Part shown: positions 7,752 through 15,022 of the stretch, piece by piece
How positions within the stretch are numbered: position 1 is the first letter of the stretch
Layout of the letters: each line of letters starts with the position of its first letter
From: Caldifarciminota bacterium
GTDB taxonomy: Bacteria > Hydrothermota > E44-bin80
Direction of reading: 5' to 3'
Length of the DNA: 15,693 nucleotides
NCBI GenBank assembly: GCA_023127905.1
Contig: JAGMEZ010000144.1
Coordinates: forward strand, 1-15,693
Notes under the pieces: model-generated
Seen by the model: the letters and a program-made list of their open reading frames with translations, nothing else
What the model was told of the DNA's origin: nothing
Databases searched by the model: none
Program-made: the position numbers and the translations under genes

Positions 7752-7760
7752 GGGGTCAGG
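7752..7760 (+). repeat. REP-like remnant, right copy of GGGGTCAGG
   Basis: The second copy of GGGGTCAGG, followed by TCTCTATA, fills the 14-base gap between the stop of the QW-repeat gene and the stop of secA. It has the same orientation as the copy at 1743-1751. Confidence 0.45.
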
Positions 7761-7763
7761 TCT

Positions 7764-10700
7764 CTATAAATACTTACCGTGGCATTTTTTGAATTTTTTC
7801 CCGCTTCCACAGGGGCATGGGTCATTTCTTCCCACTTTTTTACCCTTTTTCCTCATCTCTTCATATACTTGAAGAAATTTCTTGTCCTTCTCATTCATCG
7901 GTCTGTCGATATTCTTCTGCATCTTTGCACCTATACTCTGTTTCCTTACCCCTGCGGCAACCGGTTCCTTCGTTTTCGATGTTAACGCCTGACCAACCTC
8001 TGGTTTCATAGAAACGCCCTCTACTCTTCTGAGTTTTGGTGCATCGGGTGATTCAATCCGAATCCTGAACAAGAACTTTATTACCTCATCATTTATCTTT
8101 CCGAGCAGTTCCTCGAACATCCCAAATGATTCCCTCTTATATTCAACAAGGGGATCCTTATGTGCGTAACCCCTCAAACCTATTCCCTGCCTTAATGCAT
8201 CAAGTTCATATAGGTTCTCTCTCCACTGCGTATCTATAACCTGAAGCATTACTCTTCTTTCGAGTTCCCTCATCTGTTCCCCACCAATAAGGGTTTCCTT
8301 TTCACTGTATATTTCTTTTATTCTCTTTTTTAATTCCTCCCTCAAGGTTTCCCGATTACTGGTATCCATCTCCTTGCCCTTTACTTTCCAGTCAATTAAA
8401 AAGAGATTAAGTAGTTCTTCTTGCATGCTTTCCACGTTCCATTTATCAGAATGTTCCCTTGTGCCTGTATAGGTATCAATAATATCATCAACAATATCAT
8501 CAACCATTTCTTCTATCTTTCCCTTGAGATTCATACCGTCAAGGATTTCATTTCTCATTCCATAGATTGCTTCTCTCTGTTTATTCATAACATCGTCATA
8601 ATCAAGAAGTCTTTTCCTTACCCCTGCATTCATTCCTTCAACAGTCTGCTGAGCAGCTTCGATCCTCCTTGTTACGAACCTGTTCTGTATTATCGGTTTA
8701 TTATCCTCAACTCCTATTCTGTCCATTATAGCAACAAGTTTATCTGAACCGAAGAGACGCATCAGGTCGTCTTCAAGGCTGATATAAAAGCGCGTAGAAC
8801 CGGGATCACCCTGCCTTCCTGATCTTCCTCTTAACTGCCTATCTATTCTCCTGGATTCATGCCTTGCAGTTCCAATTATATGGAGTCCACATGGCATATC
8901 CTCCCTGCACTGCTTTTCCTTCGCAGCATCGAATTTAACTTCATCTGAATCATGGTATATCTGGCACCACTCGCATTTTACAACTCCATCCTCAAGTTTA
9001 ATATCAGTTCCACGACCTGCCATATTTGTTGCAATTGTTACCATGCCTTTCTCTCCAGCATGAGCAACAATTTCCGCCTCCTTCTGATGGTGTTTGGCAT
9101 TCAGGACATAATGATTTACTCCTCTTCTCCTCAACATACGGCTGAGTGTCTCGGAGACATCCACAGACACGGTTCCTACAAGAACGGGTCTTCCCATTTC
9201 ATTCATTCTTATGATTTCATCAATAACCGCATTGTATTTCTCTCGCTTTGTCTTATAAATTACATCGTCGTAATCTATTCTTCTGATCGGTTTATTCGTC
9301 TCAATAACCACAACTTCAAGATTGTATGTACTACCGAACTCAGCAGCCTCGGTTTCTGCTGTTCCTGTCATTCCGGCAAGTTTCTTATACATTTTAAAAT
9401 AATTCTGTAAGGTAACGGTTGCTAACGTCTGGGTTTCTTTCTCTATCTTTACTCCCTCCTTTGCCTCAAGTGCCTGGTGTAAACCCTCGGAAAACCTCCT
9501 TCCTGGCATCAGCCTCCCGGTGAATTCATCAACAATAATAACTTTTCCATCCATTAAAACATACTCCTCGTCCTTCCTGAATAGTTCAAGTGCCTTAAGG
9601 AGATTATCCCTATTTGCTTTCTCTTTCATTTTCTCCGCATACTCCATGTGAATTTTTTCCTTCTCAACAGCCCTCTCACGTGAACTTAAATTCTCATCCA
9701 CATCTACTCTTCCTATTTGCTCTGCAAGGTCAGGCAACTCAAATATTCCAGGATCATCAGGAGAAAGAAATTTCATACCTTTATCTGTTAGTTTCACTGT
9801 ATTTTCTCGTTCTTCAATCGTATAATATAGTTCTTCCTCTACCTCATGAAGTTTCTTATCTCGCATCAATTGAAGTTCAATTGATTCAATCATCTTCAAA
9901 ACACCCTTTTCCTTTTCCAGCTTTATCAATTTCTTATTTCTGGGTGAACCTTTTTTTGCCAGGAATAACTTAAAACACGCATCCTTCTCATTTCCTTCTT
10001 TAAGGAGCTTCTCGCCTTCCGCAATGAGTTTATTAACAAAGGGAATCTGGGCGCGATACAGCCCCTCTATCCGTGGTTTCCATTTATCATACATATGTGT
10101 TGAATGCTCAACTGCTCCTGAGATAATCAATGGTGTTCGTGCTTCATCAATGCATACACTGTCAATCTCATCAACGATTGCATAATAATGTTCACTTTGA
10201 ACCCTCTGTTCTGGAACAACAGCCATATTATCCCTCAGGTAATCAAAACCAAATTCGTTGTTTGTGCCATACGTTATATCACAGTCATATTCAATTTTTC
10301 TCTCATCTGGATTCATTCCGGATTGAATAACACCAACTGTTAATCCAAGAAACTCATAAACCTTTCCCATCCATTCCTTATCCCTTTTTGCGAGATAATC
10401 GTTAACAGTGACAAGATGAACTCCTTTCCCAGTCAATGCATTAAGGTAGAGAGGCATCGTAGCAGCCAGGGTTTTACCTTCACCGGTAGCCATTTCTGTT
10501 ATCTTTCCCTGATGAAGGACAATTGCCCCCATAAGTTGAACATCGAATGGAACCATATCCCATTCCTTTTCTATGCCAGTAATATCCCATTTCCTCCCGA
10601 GCAGTCTTCTGGTCGCTTCTTTCACCAGTGCAAAAGCCTCAACCATTATATCGTCAAGCGTTTCCCCCTCTTTGAGTCGTTGTTTAAATTCCTCCGTTTT

Positions 10701-10832
10701 CTTTGGAAAATCCTCATCTCTTAATCCCTTAAATTTTTCAAATTCACAATTAATCTCTTCAACTATTGGCTTTAAAGATTTTAGTATCCTCTCATTTGCA
10801 GACCCGAAAAGTTTAGTTAGAATTTTTGGCAT
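7764..10832 (-). CDS. secA: Preprotein translocase ATPase SecA
   Basis: The motor of the Sec pathway: it binds preproteins at the membrane and pushes them through SecYEG using ATP. The 1022-residue protein carries, in order, Walker A GEGKT (117-121), VDEIDS (220-225), the protein cross-linking domain, NBD2 with MAGRGTDIKL and QLRGRSGRQGDPG, the helical scaffold/wing region and a C-terminal zinc motif with C1006, C1008, C1017 and H1018. It is longer than the E. coli protein (901). One extra segment is at about residues 260-340; another, with four cysteines (620, 623, 642, 648), follows GRGTDIKL. The first is usual in FCB-type SecA. The ATG at 10832 is chosen over a TTG at 10856, because AAAGGAGGT lies between them and serves as ribosome binding site for the ATG. 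Its last codons abut a REP-like remnant. Very secure. Confidence 0.97.
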   Translation of the reverse strand: MPKILTKLFGSANERILKSLKPIVEEINCEFEKFKGLRDEDFPKKTEEFKQRLKEGETLDDIMVEAFALVKEATRRLLGRKWDITGIEKEWDMVPFDVQLMGAIVLHQGKITEMATGEGKTLAATMPLYLNALTGKGVHLVTVNDYLAKRDKEWMGKVYEFLGLTVGVIQSGMNPDERKIEYDCDITYGTNNEFGFDYLRDNMAVVPEQRVQSEHYYAIVDEIDSVCIDEARTPLIISGAVEHSTHMYDKWKPRIEGLYRAQIPFVNKLIAEGEKLLKEGNEKDACFKLFLAKKGSPRNKKLIKLEKEKGVLKMIESIELQLMRDKKLHEVEEELYYTIEERENTVKLTDKGMKFLSPDDPGIFELPDLAEQIGRVDVDENLSSRERAVEKEKIHMEYAEKMKEKANRDNLLKALELFRKDEEYVLMDGKVIIVDEFTGRLMPGRRFSEGLHQALEAKEGVKIEKETQTLATVTLQNYFKMYKKLAGMTGTAETEAAEFGSTYNLEVVVIETNKPIRRIDYDDVIYKTKREKYNAVIDEIIRMNEMGRPVLVGTVSVDVSETLSRMLRRRGVNHYVLNAKHHQKEAEIVAHAGEKGMVTIATNMAGRGTDIKLEDGVVKCEWCQIYHDSDEVKFDAAKEKQCREDMPCGLHIIGTARHESRRIDRQLRGRSGRQGDPGSTRFYISLEDDLMRLFGSDKLVAIMDRIGVEDNKPIIQNRFVTRRIEAAQQTVEGMNAGVRKRLLDYDDVMNKQREAIYGMRNEILDGMNLKGKIEEMVDDIVDDIIDTYTGTREHSDKWNVESMQEELLNLFLIDWKVKGKEMDTSNRETLREELKKRIKEIYSEKETLIGGEQMRELERRVMLQVIDTQWRENLYELDALRQGIGLRGYAHKDPLVEYKRESFGMFEELLGKINDEVIKFLFRIRIESPDAPKLRRVEGVSMKPEVGQALTSKTKEPVAAGVRKQSIGAKMQKNIDRPMNEKDKKFLQVYEEMRKKGKKVGRNDPCPCGSGKKFKKCHGKYL

Positions 10833-10840
10833 TTTATAAA

Positions 10841-10849
10841 TAACCTCCT
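10841..10849 (-). promoter_or_regulatory. Ribosome binding site that fixes the secA start
   Basis: AAAGGAGGT on the minus strand precedes the ATG at 10832 by about 10 bases. It would be inside the coding region if the upstream TTG (10856) were used, so the shorter product is the real one. Confidence 0.75.
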
Positions 10850-10870
10850 TTATCAATATAATACTATAAT

Positions 10871-10899
10871 ATTATAACCTTAATTAATGAATTTTTCAA
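10871..10899 (-). promoter_or_regulatory. secA: secA promoter
   Basis: On the minus strand TTGAAA (10899-10894) and a perfect TATAAT (10876-10871) are 17 bases apart. The predicted start is near 10864, about 30 bases before the ATG. A T-run and CTTGA precede the -35, as at other promoters in this window. Confidence 0.75.
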
Positions 10900-10931
10900 G
10901 AAAAAAATAAATACCTATATTAGCCACAGAT

Positions 10932-11014
10932 GGATCTGAAGGGACAGGTCCCTAAAGGGGATCTGAAGGGACAGGTCCCACAAGACTAATATATGTCCAT
11001 AGGGACCTGTCCCT
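10932..11014. repeat. Cluster of three REP-like palindromes between secA and the dipeptidase gene
   Basis: A 21-base unit is repeated exactly at 10932-10952 and 10959-10979 (period 27). Each contains the palindrome GGGAC-AG-GTCCC. A third palindrome, AGGGACCTGTCCCT (11001-11014), is the exact reverse complement of the 14 bases at 10940-10953. These resemble REP elements spread by RAYT transposases. They lie between two divergent promoters, an unusual place for REPs, which more often follow genes. RNA from either side would not include them unless there is readthrough. Confidence 0.75.
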
Positions 11015-11038
11015 AATATAAATTCTCACGAAAATTGA

Positions 11039-11067
11039 TTGACAAAAGCAAAATTTTATTGTAAAAA
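11039..11067 (+). promoter_or_regulatory. Promoter of the dipeptidase gene, giving a leaderless or nearly leaderless mRNA
   Basis: TTGACA (11039-11044) is followed after 17 bases by TAAAAA (11062-11067), a weak but acceptable -10. Transcription would begin at about 11074, the A of the start codon. No ribosome binding site is present before the ATG. Confidence 0.5.
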
Positions 11068-11073
11068 GATACA

Positions 11074-12048
11074 ATGAGTGATCCAATAGAAAAAATCTAC
11101 CAAAAACATTTCATTGCCGACCTCCACTGTGACACAATAGGAAAAGTCATCAAAGGAGCCGACATAAGAAAAGATAATGAAGAGACACAAATTGATATCC
11201 CAAAACTTAAAAGTGGTGGAGTAAACCTTCAGGTTTTTGCTTCCTTTGTCAGTCCAAGATTTGCACCAAATCACTGTGCAAGAAGGGCATTGGTGCTATT
11301 AGAATCAACTTATACACTTATAGAGAATAACTGTGAATTTTCACTAATCAGATATCCTGAGGAAATTAAGAAACTTAAAAAAAGTGATATAGGCATTCTA
11401 CTTGCAATTGAGGGAGGAGATGCTATTGAAGGAAGTATCAAGTTATTAAGAGCATTTTACAGATTAGGGGTCAGGATACTCACCCTGACCTGGAATAAGT
11501 CCAATCGTATCGGTGATTCTGCCCTTGATTCTGCAAAACCACATAATGGTCTGTCGAATTTTGGAATAGAAGTTGTTAAAGAAATGAATAAACTTAAAAT
11601 GATAATCGATATTGCTCACGCTTCAGTGAAGACTTTCTGGGACGTTTATGAAAATACTTCAATGCCCTTTATTTCCTCACATACAGGAGCATATGCCATA
11701 CGAAAGCACAGGAGGAATCTTAAAGACGATCAGATAAAGGCAGTTTCAGAAAGGGGAGGGATTATTGGTGTCTTTTTCCTTCCTTACTATATTTCAAGAG
11801 AGAGTCCTGTAAGGATTAAACACGTTGTAGACCATATAGACCATATACGGGATATTGGCGGAATAGATGTTTTAGCACTTGGTTCCGATTTTGACGGTAT
11901 GTCATCGAGAGTAAAAGAGCTTGAGCATGCTGGTCAACTTCCTGCTCTAACTGAAATGCTCATTAAAAGAGGATATTCAGAAAACGACGTAAAGAAGATA
12001 CTGGGAGGTAATTTTTTAAGATTTTTTAGCAAATTCAAAGCAAGGTAA
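11074..12048 (+). CDS. Membrane dipeptidase (renal dipeptidase family, peptidase M19)
   Basis: A 324-residue zinc hydrolase of the TIM-barrel amidohydrolase type that splits dipeptides, often those with a D- or dehydro-residue at the C-terminus. All expected metal ligands are visible: H18 and D20 in DLHCD, bridging E113 in IEGGDAI, H182 in IDIAHAS, and H203 in SSHTG. D272 in GSDFDG matches the catalytic/ligand aspartate. The family segment LGVRILTLTWNKSN is at 131-144. There is no signal peptide, so despite the family name it should be cytoplasmic; bacterial members often are. Length is normal. The gene stands alone, divergent from secA, with its own promoter and no ribosome binding site. Peptide recycling or turnover of cell-wall dipeptides is possible, but the substrate cannot be read from the sequence. 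Confidence 0.93.
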   Translation: MSDPIEKIYQKHFIADLHCDTIGKVIKGADIRKDNEETQIDIPKLKSGGVNLQVFASFVSPRFAPNHCARRALVLLESTYTLIENNCEFSLIRYPEEIKKLKKSDIGILLAIEGGDAIEGSIKLLRAFYRLGVRILTLTWNKSNRIGDSALDSAKPHNGLSNFGIEVVKEMNKLKMIIDIAHASVKTFWDVYENTSMPFISSHTGAYAIRKHRRNLKDDQIKAVSERGGIIGVFFLPYYISRESPVRIKHVVDHIDHIRDIGGIDVLALGSDFDGMSSRVKELEHAGQLPALTEMLIKRGYSENDVKKILGGNFLRFFSKFKAR

Positions 12049-12169
12049 ACTCACCTTTTATGACACTAAAGAGTATCTTTAAAGACTAAACTAATAAACT
12101 TCATCCTTCAACATATTCAAGATTTTAATTAGAATAAAAATTAATATTACAAAATTAAAAAATAATTTC

Positions 12170-12198
12170 TTGACAAGTCAAAATTTCTTTGGCAAAAT
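12170..12198 (+). promoter_or_regulatory. Promoter of the coiled-coil protein / plsY / GT2 operon
   Basis: TTGACA (12170-12175) and CAAAAT (12193-12198) are 17 bases apart; transcription would start near 12205, with AAAGGAGAGGG just before the ATG at 12227. The intergenic stretch 12049-12169 holds nothing else I can support; AAAGA-GTA-TCTTT at 12068-12080 is too weak for a terminator. Confidence 0.6.
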
Positions 12199-12226
12199 AA
12201 AGAAATAATATAAAGGAGAGGGAAAA

Positions 12227-12904
12227 ATGAAATTCTTAAAAGTTTTTACGGTAATTTCTATACTATTACTTCTTATTTTCTCAGTTTTTATAACAGCACA
12301 GGAAACGAAAAATCCTGATGATATAAAAAAGGGGGAAACTGTATCAAAAACTGAATTAGAAGAAGAATTAGATGAACCAACCGATACAGAAGATGCTGTT
12401 AGAAAAGCAGAAGAAGAAATTGCAGAGATAGATAAGGAGCAAAAGAAATTAAAGTGGTATCAGTTCATTGCAAAAAGAAAATTGGCTCGAAAAAGAAAAG
12501 AAGCGGAAGATAGAGTACAGAAAGCAAAAGAAAAAGAGAAATCAATTGAAAAGGAAGATACAAAACCGGGTAAAGAAAAGTCCCTGGAGAAATCAGAAGA
12601 TTTAGAGAAAAAGATTGAAGATATTAAAAAGGAAATCGCGAAGAAGAAGGAAGAATCAAAGAAATTGAAAGGAAAAGAGCGCGCTGAAGTGAATAAAGAG
12701 ATTGCTGAATTAAATAAAAGGATTGCCGATATTCATAAAAACATTGCATCTATTAAGAAGGAAAAGGAAGAGAAAGAGAAGATAAAAAAAGAAATTTCGA
12801 AAAAGGAAAAGGAGACAGAAAAGGAAAATAAGGATAAAAAAGATAAAGGTAAAGAGAAGGGAAAATCTAAGGAAAAAGAGAAAGAAAAGGAAATAACTAA
12901 GTAA
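12227..12904 (+). CDS. Exported Lys/Glu-rich coiled-coil protein, function unknown
   Basis: A 225-residue protein beginning with a clear signal peptide: basic MKFLK, hydrophobic core at about 6-21, and a likely signal peptidase I site after ITA (residue 24). The rest is highly charged. Residues 40-75 are acidic. Residues 76-100 contain LKWYQFIAKRKLARKRK, the only aromatic patch of the mature part. Residues 110-200 show heptad-like EIAELNKRIADIHKNIASI runs that predict coiled coil. The tail is nearly all K and E. It has a strong ribosome binding site (AAAGGAGAGGG) and its own promoter, which argues that it is a real gene despite low complexity. Only two bases separate it from plsY. It might be a periplasmic spacer or a nucleic-acid- or polymer-binding protein; no family is recognised and no function is assigned. 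Confidence 0.75.
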   Translation: MKFLKVFTVISILLLLIFSVFITAQETKNPDDIKKGETVSKTELEEELDEPTDTEDAVRKAEEEIAEIDKEQKKLKWYQFIAKRKLARKRKEAEDRVQKAKEKEKSIEKEDTKPGKEKSLEKSEDLEKKIEDIKKEIAKKKEESKKLKGKERAEVNKEIAELNKRIADIHKNIASIKKEKEEKEKIKKEISKKEKETEKENKDKKDKGKEKGKSKEKEKEKEITK

Positions 12905-12906
12905 AA

Positions 12907-13539
12907 ATGGATTCCGCTTTTATTTCCTTTATTCAGAACGAAATAGTATTATACATAATTATCTTCTTACTATCGTATCTAATCGGCGATATACCATTTG
13001 CTTTTATACTTCCAAAACTCGTTAAGAAAGTAGATATCAGATACGAAGGCGAAGGAAACGTTGGAGCAAGAAACGTACTTCATACCATAGGGAAATCCTA
13101 TGGAATCCTCGTCGGGCTCCTCGATTTTTCAAAGGGCTTTGTGGTTGCACTTATTTGCCTATTTTTTAGACTTCCCTTTTATATAACTTTTATCGCTGGA
13201 TTTGCAGCTGTCCTTGGACACGATTTTCCAATATTTCTGAAATTCAAAGGAGGGAAAGGGGTTGCTACAGCACTCGGGTTTCTTTTCGGACTCTTCCCCA
13301 TCCCGACTTTTGCTACTCTCTTTCTAATGCTAATAACATTTTCAATAAAAAGGTATTATCTCTTTGCTATGGTCATCGGGATAGGTAGTTTACCTGTCCT
13401 GTGGCTTCCTCTTTTCAAACACAGCATAAAAGAAATTACAGCCACCGTCATCTTTCTCTCGTTTCTCGGTATCAAAAGAATCATTGATACTCCACATATG
13501 AGAAAAGTCAGAGAAGCATCTGGTTGGGATAAAAGATGA
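12907..13539 (+). CDS. plsY: Acyl-phosphate:glycerol-3-phosphate acyltransferase PlsY
   Basis: An integral membrane enzyme of 210 residues, the usual size. It moves an acyl group from acyl-phosphate (made by PlsX) to glycerol-3-phosphate, the first step of phospholipid synthesis. The three conserved cytoplasmic motifs are present: SYLIGDIP (23-30), GEGNVGARN (48-56) and GHDFPIFLKFKGGKGVAT (104-121), within about five hydrophobic segments. Motif 2 differs a little from the usual GSGNxGATN: Glu replaces Ser at 49 and Arg replaces Thr at 55. The ATG follows the previous stop by two bases, with no well-placed ribosome binding site, so translation is probably coupled. It overlaps the GT2 gene by four bases (ATGA). 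Confidence 0.95.
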   Translation: MDSAFISFIQNEIVLYIIIFLLSYLIGDIPFAFILPKLVKKVDIRYEGEGNVGARNVLHTIGKSYGILVGLLDFSKGFVVALICLFFRLPFYITFIAGFAAVLGHDFPIFLKFKGGKGVATALGFLFGLFPIPTFATLFLMLITFSIKRYYLFAMVIGIGSLPVLWLPLFKHSIKEITATVIFLSFLGIKRIIDTPHMRKVREASGWDKR

Positions 13540-14672
13540 TACTATACAATAGCATTGTAACAATCGCCCTTCTGGTAATCCTATTAAATCTTTTAAATAA
13601 CCTTAAACTACTAAAACCTATCACAAAACGGAAAAAGCCGTTGGAAAAACCTCCGCTTGTATCAGTTCTTGTCCCTGCACGAAATGAAAGTGAGAATATT
13701 AAAAAGTGTATAACTTCACTTGCGAACCAGGATTATCCTAATTTCGAGCTCATCGTTCTTGATGATAATTCAGAGGATAACACCTTAGTAAAATTAAACA
13801 GATTAAAGGAAAAATATCCTAAAATAAAAATTTATATAGGAGAGAACCTACCCGAGGGATGGACTGGAAAAAACTTTGCCTGTCATACACTTTCCAGTTA
13901 CGCACATGGTGAATGGTTGCTATTTACAGATGCTGACACTGTTCATAGAAAGGATTCGCTCACTTCATCTCTTCACTCGGTAATCAGGGAAAAAGCAAAA
14001 CTTCTCTCTATTATGCCTGATATTATTATCAAGACCATTCCTGAAAAGATATTTACTCCGCTCATGCATTTTGCCCTCTTTAGTTTTTTGCCACTAAAAA
14101 TAGTCAATACTTACAGGTATAAAAAGGCAGTAATTGCCCTTGGTCCGTTTTTGCTTATCAATGCAAATTTCTACAGAAAAATTGGAGGACATGAAAACAT
14201 CAAGGATGAAATTCTGGATGATTTCAGGCTTGCGCAATTGGTAAAAAAGCATGGAGGGAAATTTGTCATTATGGACGGTAAGGACAATGTCAAAGTAAGA
14301 TTTTATAAAGATTTTAGATCTGTATGGGATGGATTTTCAAAAAATTCTTTTGGTGCATTCGAAAATTCACCTTTAATCCTTTTGCCGTTTCTTGCCATTG
14401 TCTATTGCCTTTATCTCATTCCATACTTCCTCCTTTTTAACGGATTAATAAACCTTCAACTGAAATTATTACCCTTCTTCCAGGTTCTCTTGATTACATT
14501 ACATACAGGACTCATTGCTCTAAAATTTAGAATAAAACCAGTGCTTATTATCCTTCACCCTTTAAGTGTGCTTCTGTGGACACTAATCGTCCTCAACTCT
14601 ATGAGGCTTTCACTTCAAAATAAATCATTGGTATGGAAGGAACGTCTCTACAGCGTACGCAAAGCACGATAG
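13536..14672 (+). CDS. Membrane-bound GT2 glycosyltransferase (CrtQ / hydroxychlorobactene glucosyltransferase type)
   Basis: A 378-residue family 2 glycosyltransferase. An N-terminal membrane helix (about 5-25) leads to the GT-A domain: VSVLVPARNESENI (42-55), DD at 76-77, PEGWTGKNFACHTLS (106-120), the metal-binding DAD at 132-134, and DD at 228-229 in the place of the 'ED' acceptor-base motif. Three more hydrophobic segments follow (about 276-300, 311-328, 336-356). The PEGWxGK motif and topology are those of enzymes that glucosylate lipid alcohols or carotenoids, such as CrtQ and CruC, but no carotenoid gene is nearby. The four-base overlap with plsY suggests a lipid-linked acceptor, perhaps a glycolipid; the true substrate is unknown. 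The ATG sits in the plsY stop, so translation is coupled. Confidence 0.88.
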   Translation: MILYNSIVTIALLVILLNLLNNLKLLKPITKRKKPLEKPPLVSVLVPARNESENIKKCITSLANQDYPNFELIVLDDNSEDNTLVKLNRLKEKYPKIKIYIGENLPEGWTGKNFACHTLSSYAHGEWLLFTDADTVHRKDSLTSSLHSVIREKAKLLSIMPDIIIKTIPEKIFTPLMHFALFSFLPLKIVNTYRYKKAVIALGPFLLINANFYRKIGGHENIKDEILDDFRLAQLVKKHGGKFVIMDGKDNVKVRFYKDFRSVWDGFSKNSFGAFENSPLILLPFLAIVYCLYLIPYFLLFNGLINLQLKLLPFFQVLLITLHTGLIALKFRIKPVLIILHPLSVLLWTLIVLNSMRLSLQNKSLVWKERLYSVRKAR

Positions 14673-14697
14673 AACATATTTAAGAAGTAACTGTGCC

Positions 14698-14991
14698 CTA
14701 TGTGTCTTTCCCAAACAATCTCTTTAACTCTTCTTTTGCTTTCTTTTTTCTTTCCTCTGATGAATCTTCACCAGTACTATCTTTATACATAAAATATCCA
14801 CAGAAATTTCCCCTCTCTCTGTCACTCACCCATTCACTTCTTGGTTCCCTGCACTTATTATGGGCATATTCATCGTAAAACCTGCAATTGAGACAGCAAT
14901 GAAGATATGACCCACAAAACGGACAGAGTTCCTCCCTCCCCACTTTCCCCTCAATCTCAATCTGTTTTTTACATTTATGGCAGATATACAT
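14698..14991 (-). CDS. Small Cys-rich zinc-ribbon protein, function unknown
   Basis: A 97-residue cytoplasmic protein with C4-x2-C7, C23-x2-C26, the cluster C32/C33/C36 in LHCCLNCRFYDEYAHNKC, then C47 and C64. These fit two zinc sites. The core NCRFYDEYAHNKCREP...ERGNFCGYF resembles an uncharacterised family of short bacterial proteins in which 'FYDxxAHNxCREP' and 'ANFCDYF' are conserved. The tail (about 72-97) is a charged helix (EERKKKAKEELKRLF). AAGGAG lies six to seven bases before the ATG. It lies downstream of the lipoprotein gene with a 107-base gap and probably has its own promoter. It converges on the GT2 gene with 25 bases between the stops. Role unknown. Confidence 0.82.
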   Translation of the reverse strand: MYICHKCKKQIEIEGKVGREELCPFCGSYLHCCLNCRFYDEYAHNKCREPRSEWVSDRERGNFCGYFMYKDSTGEDSSEERKKKAKEELKRLFGKDT

Positions 14992-15022
14992 TTTAACTCC
15001 TTTTCCATATCTTTGCTAAATA

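Noticed and set aside
8421-8747. Plus-strand open frames opposite secA (also 7779-7985, 8952-9410, 9614-9973, 10130-10330, 10416-10839)
   Set aside because: They mirror a very secure secA; composition is antisense-like and no motifs are seen.
10833-10856. N-terminal extension of SecA from a TTG at 10856
   Set aside because: The extension contains the ribosome binding site AAAGGAGGT; SecA starts at MPKILTKLFG.
11466-11493. GGGGTCAGG ... CCTGACC hairpin inside the dipeptidase gene
   Set aside because: It encodes the family-conserved LGVRILTLTW segment, so the likeness to REP sequence is probably chance.
12068-12080. AAAGA-GTA-TCTTT hairpin after the dipeptidase gene
   Set aside because: The stem is only five AT-rich pairs with no T-run after it, so it is not a credible terminator.
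14826-15008. Minus-strand frame starting MEKELKC at 15008
   Set aside because: It uses the region of the AAGGAG site of the zinc-ribbon gene and lies out of frame inside it.
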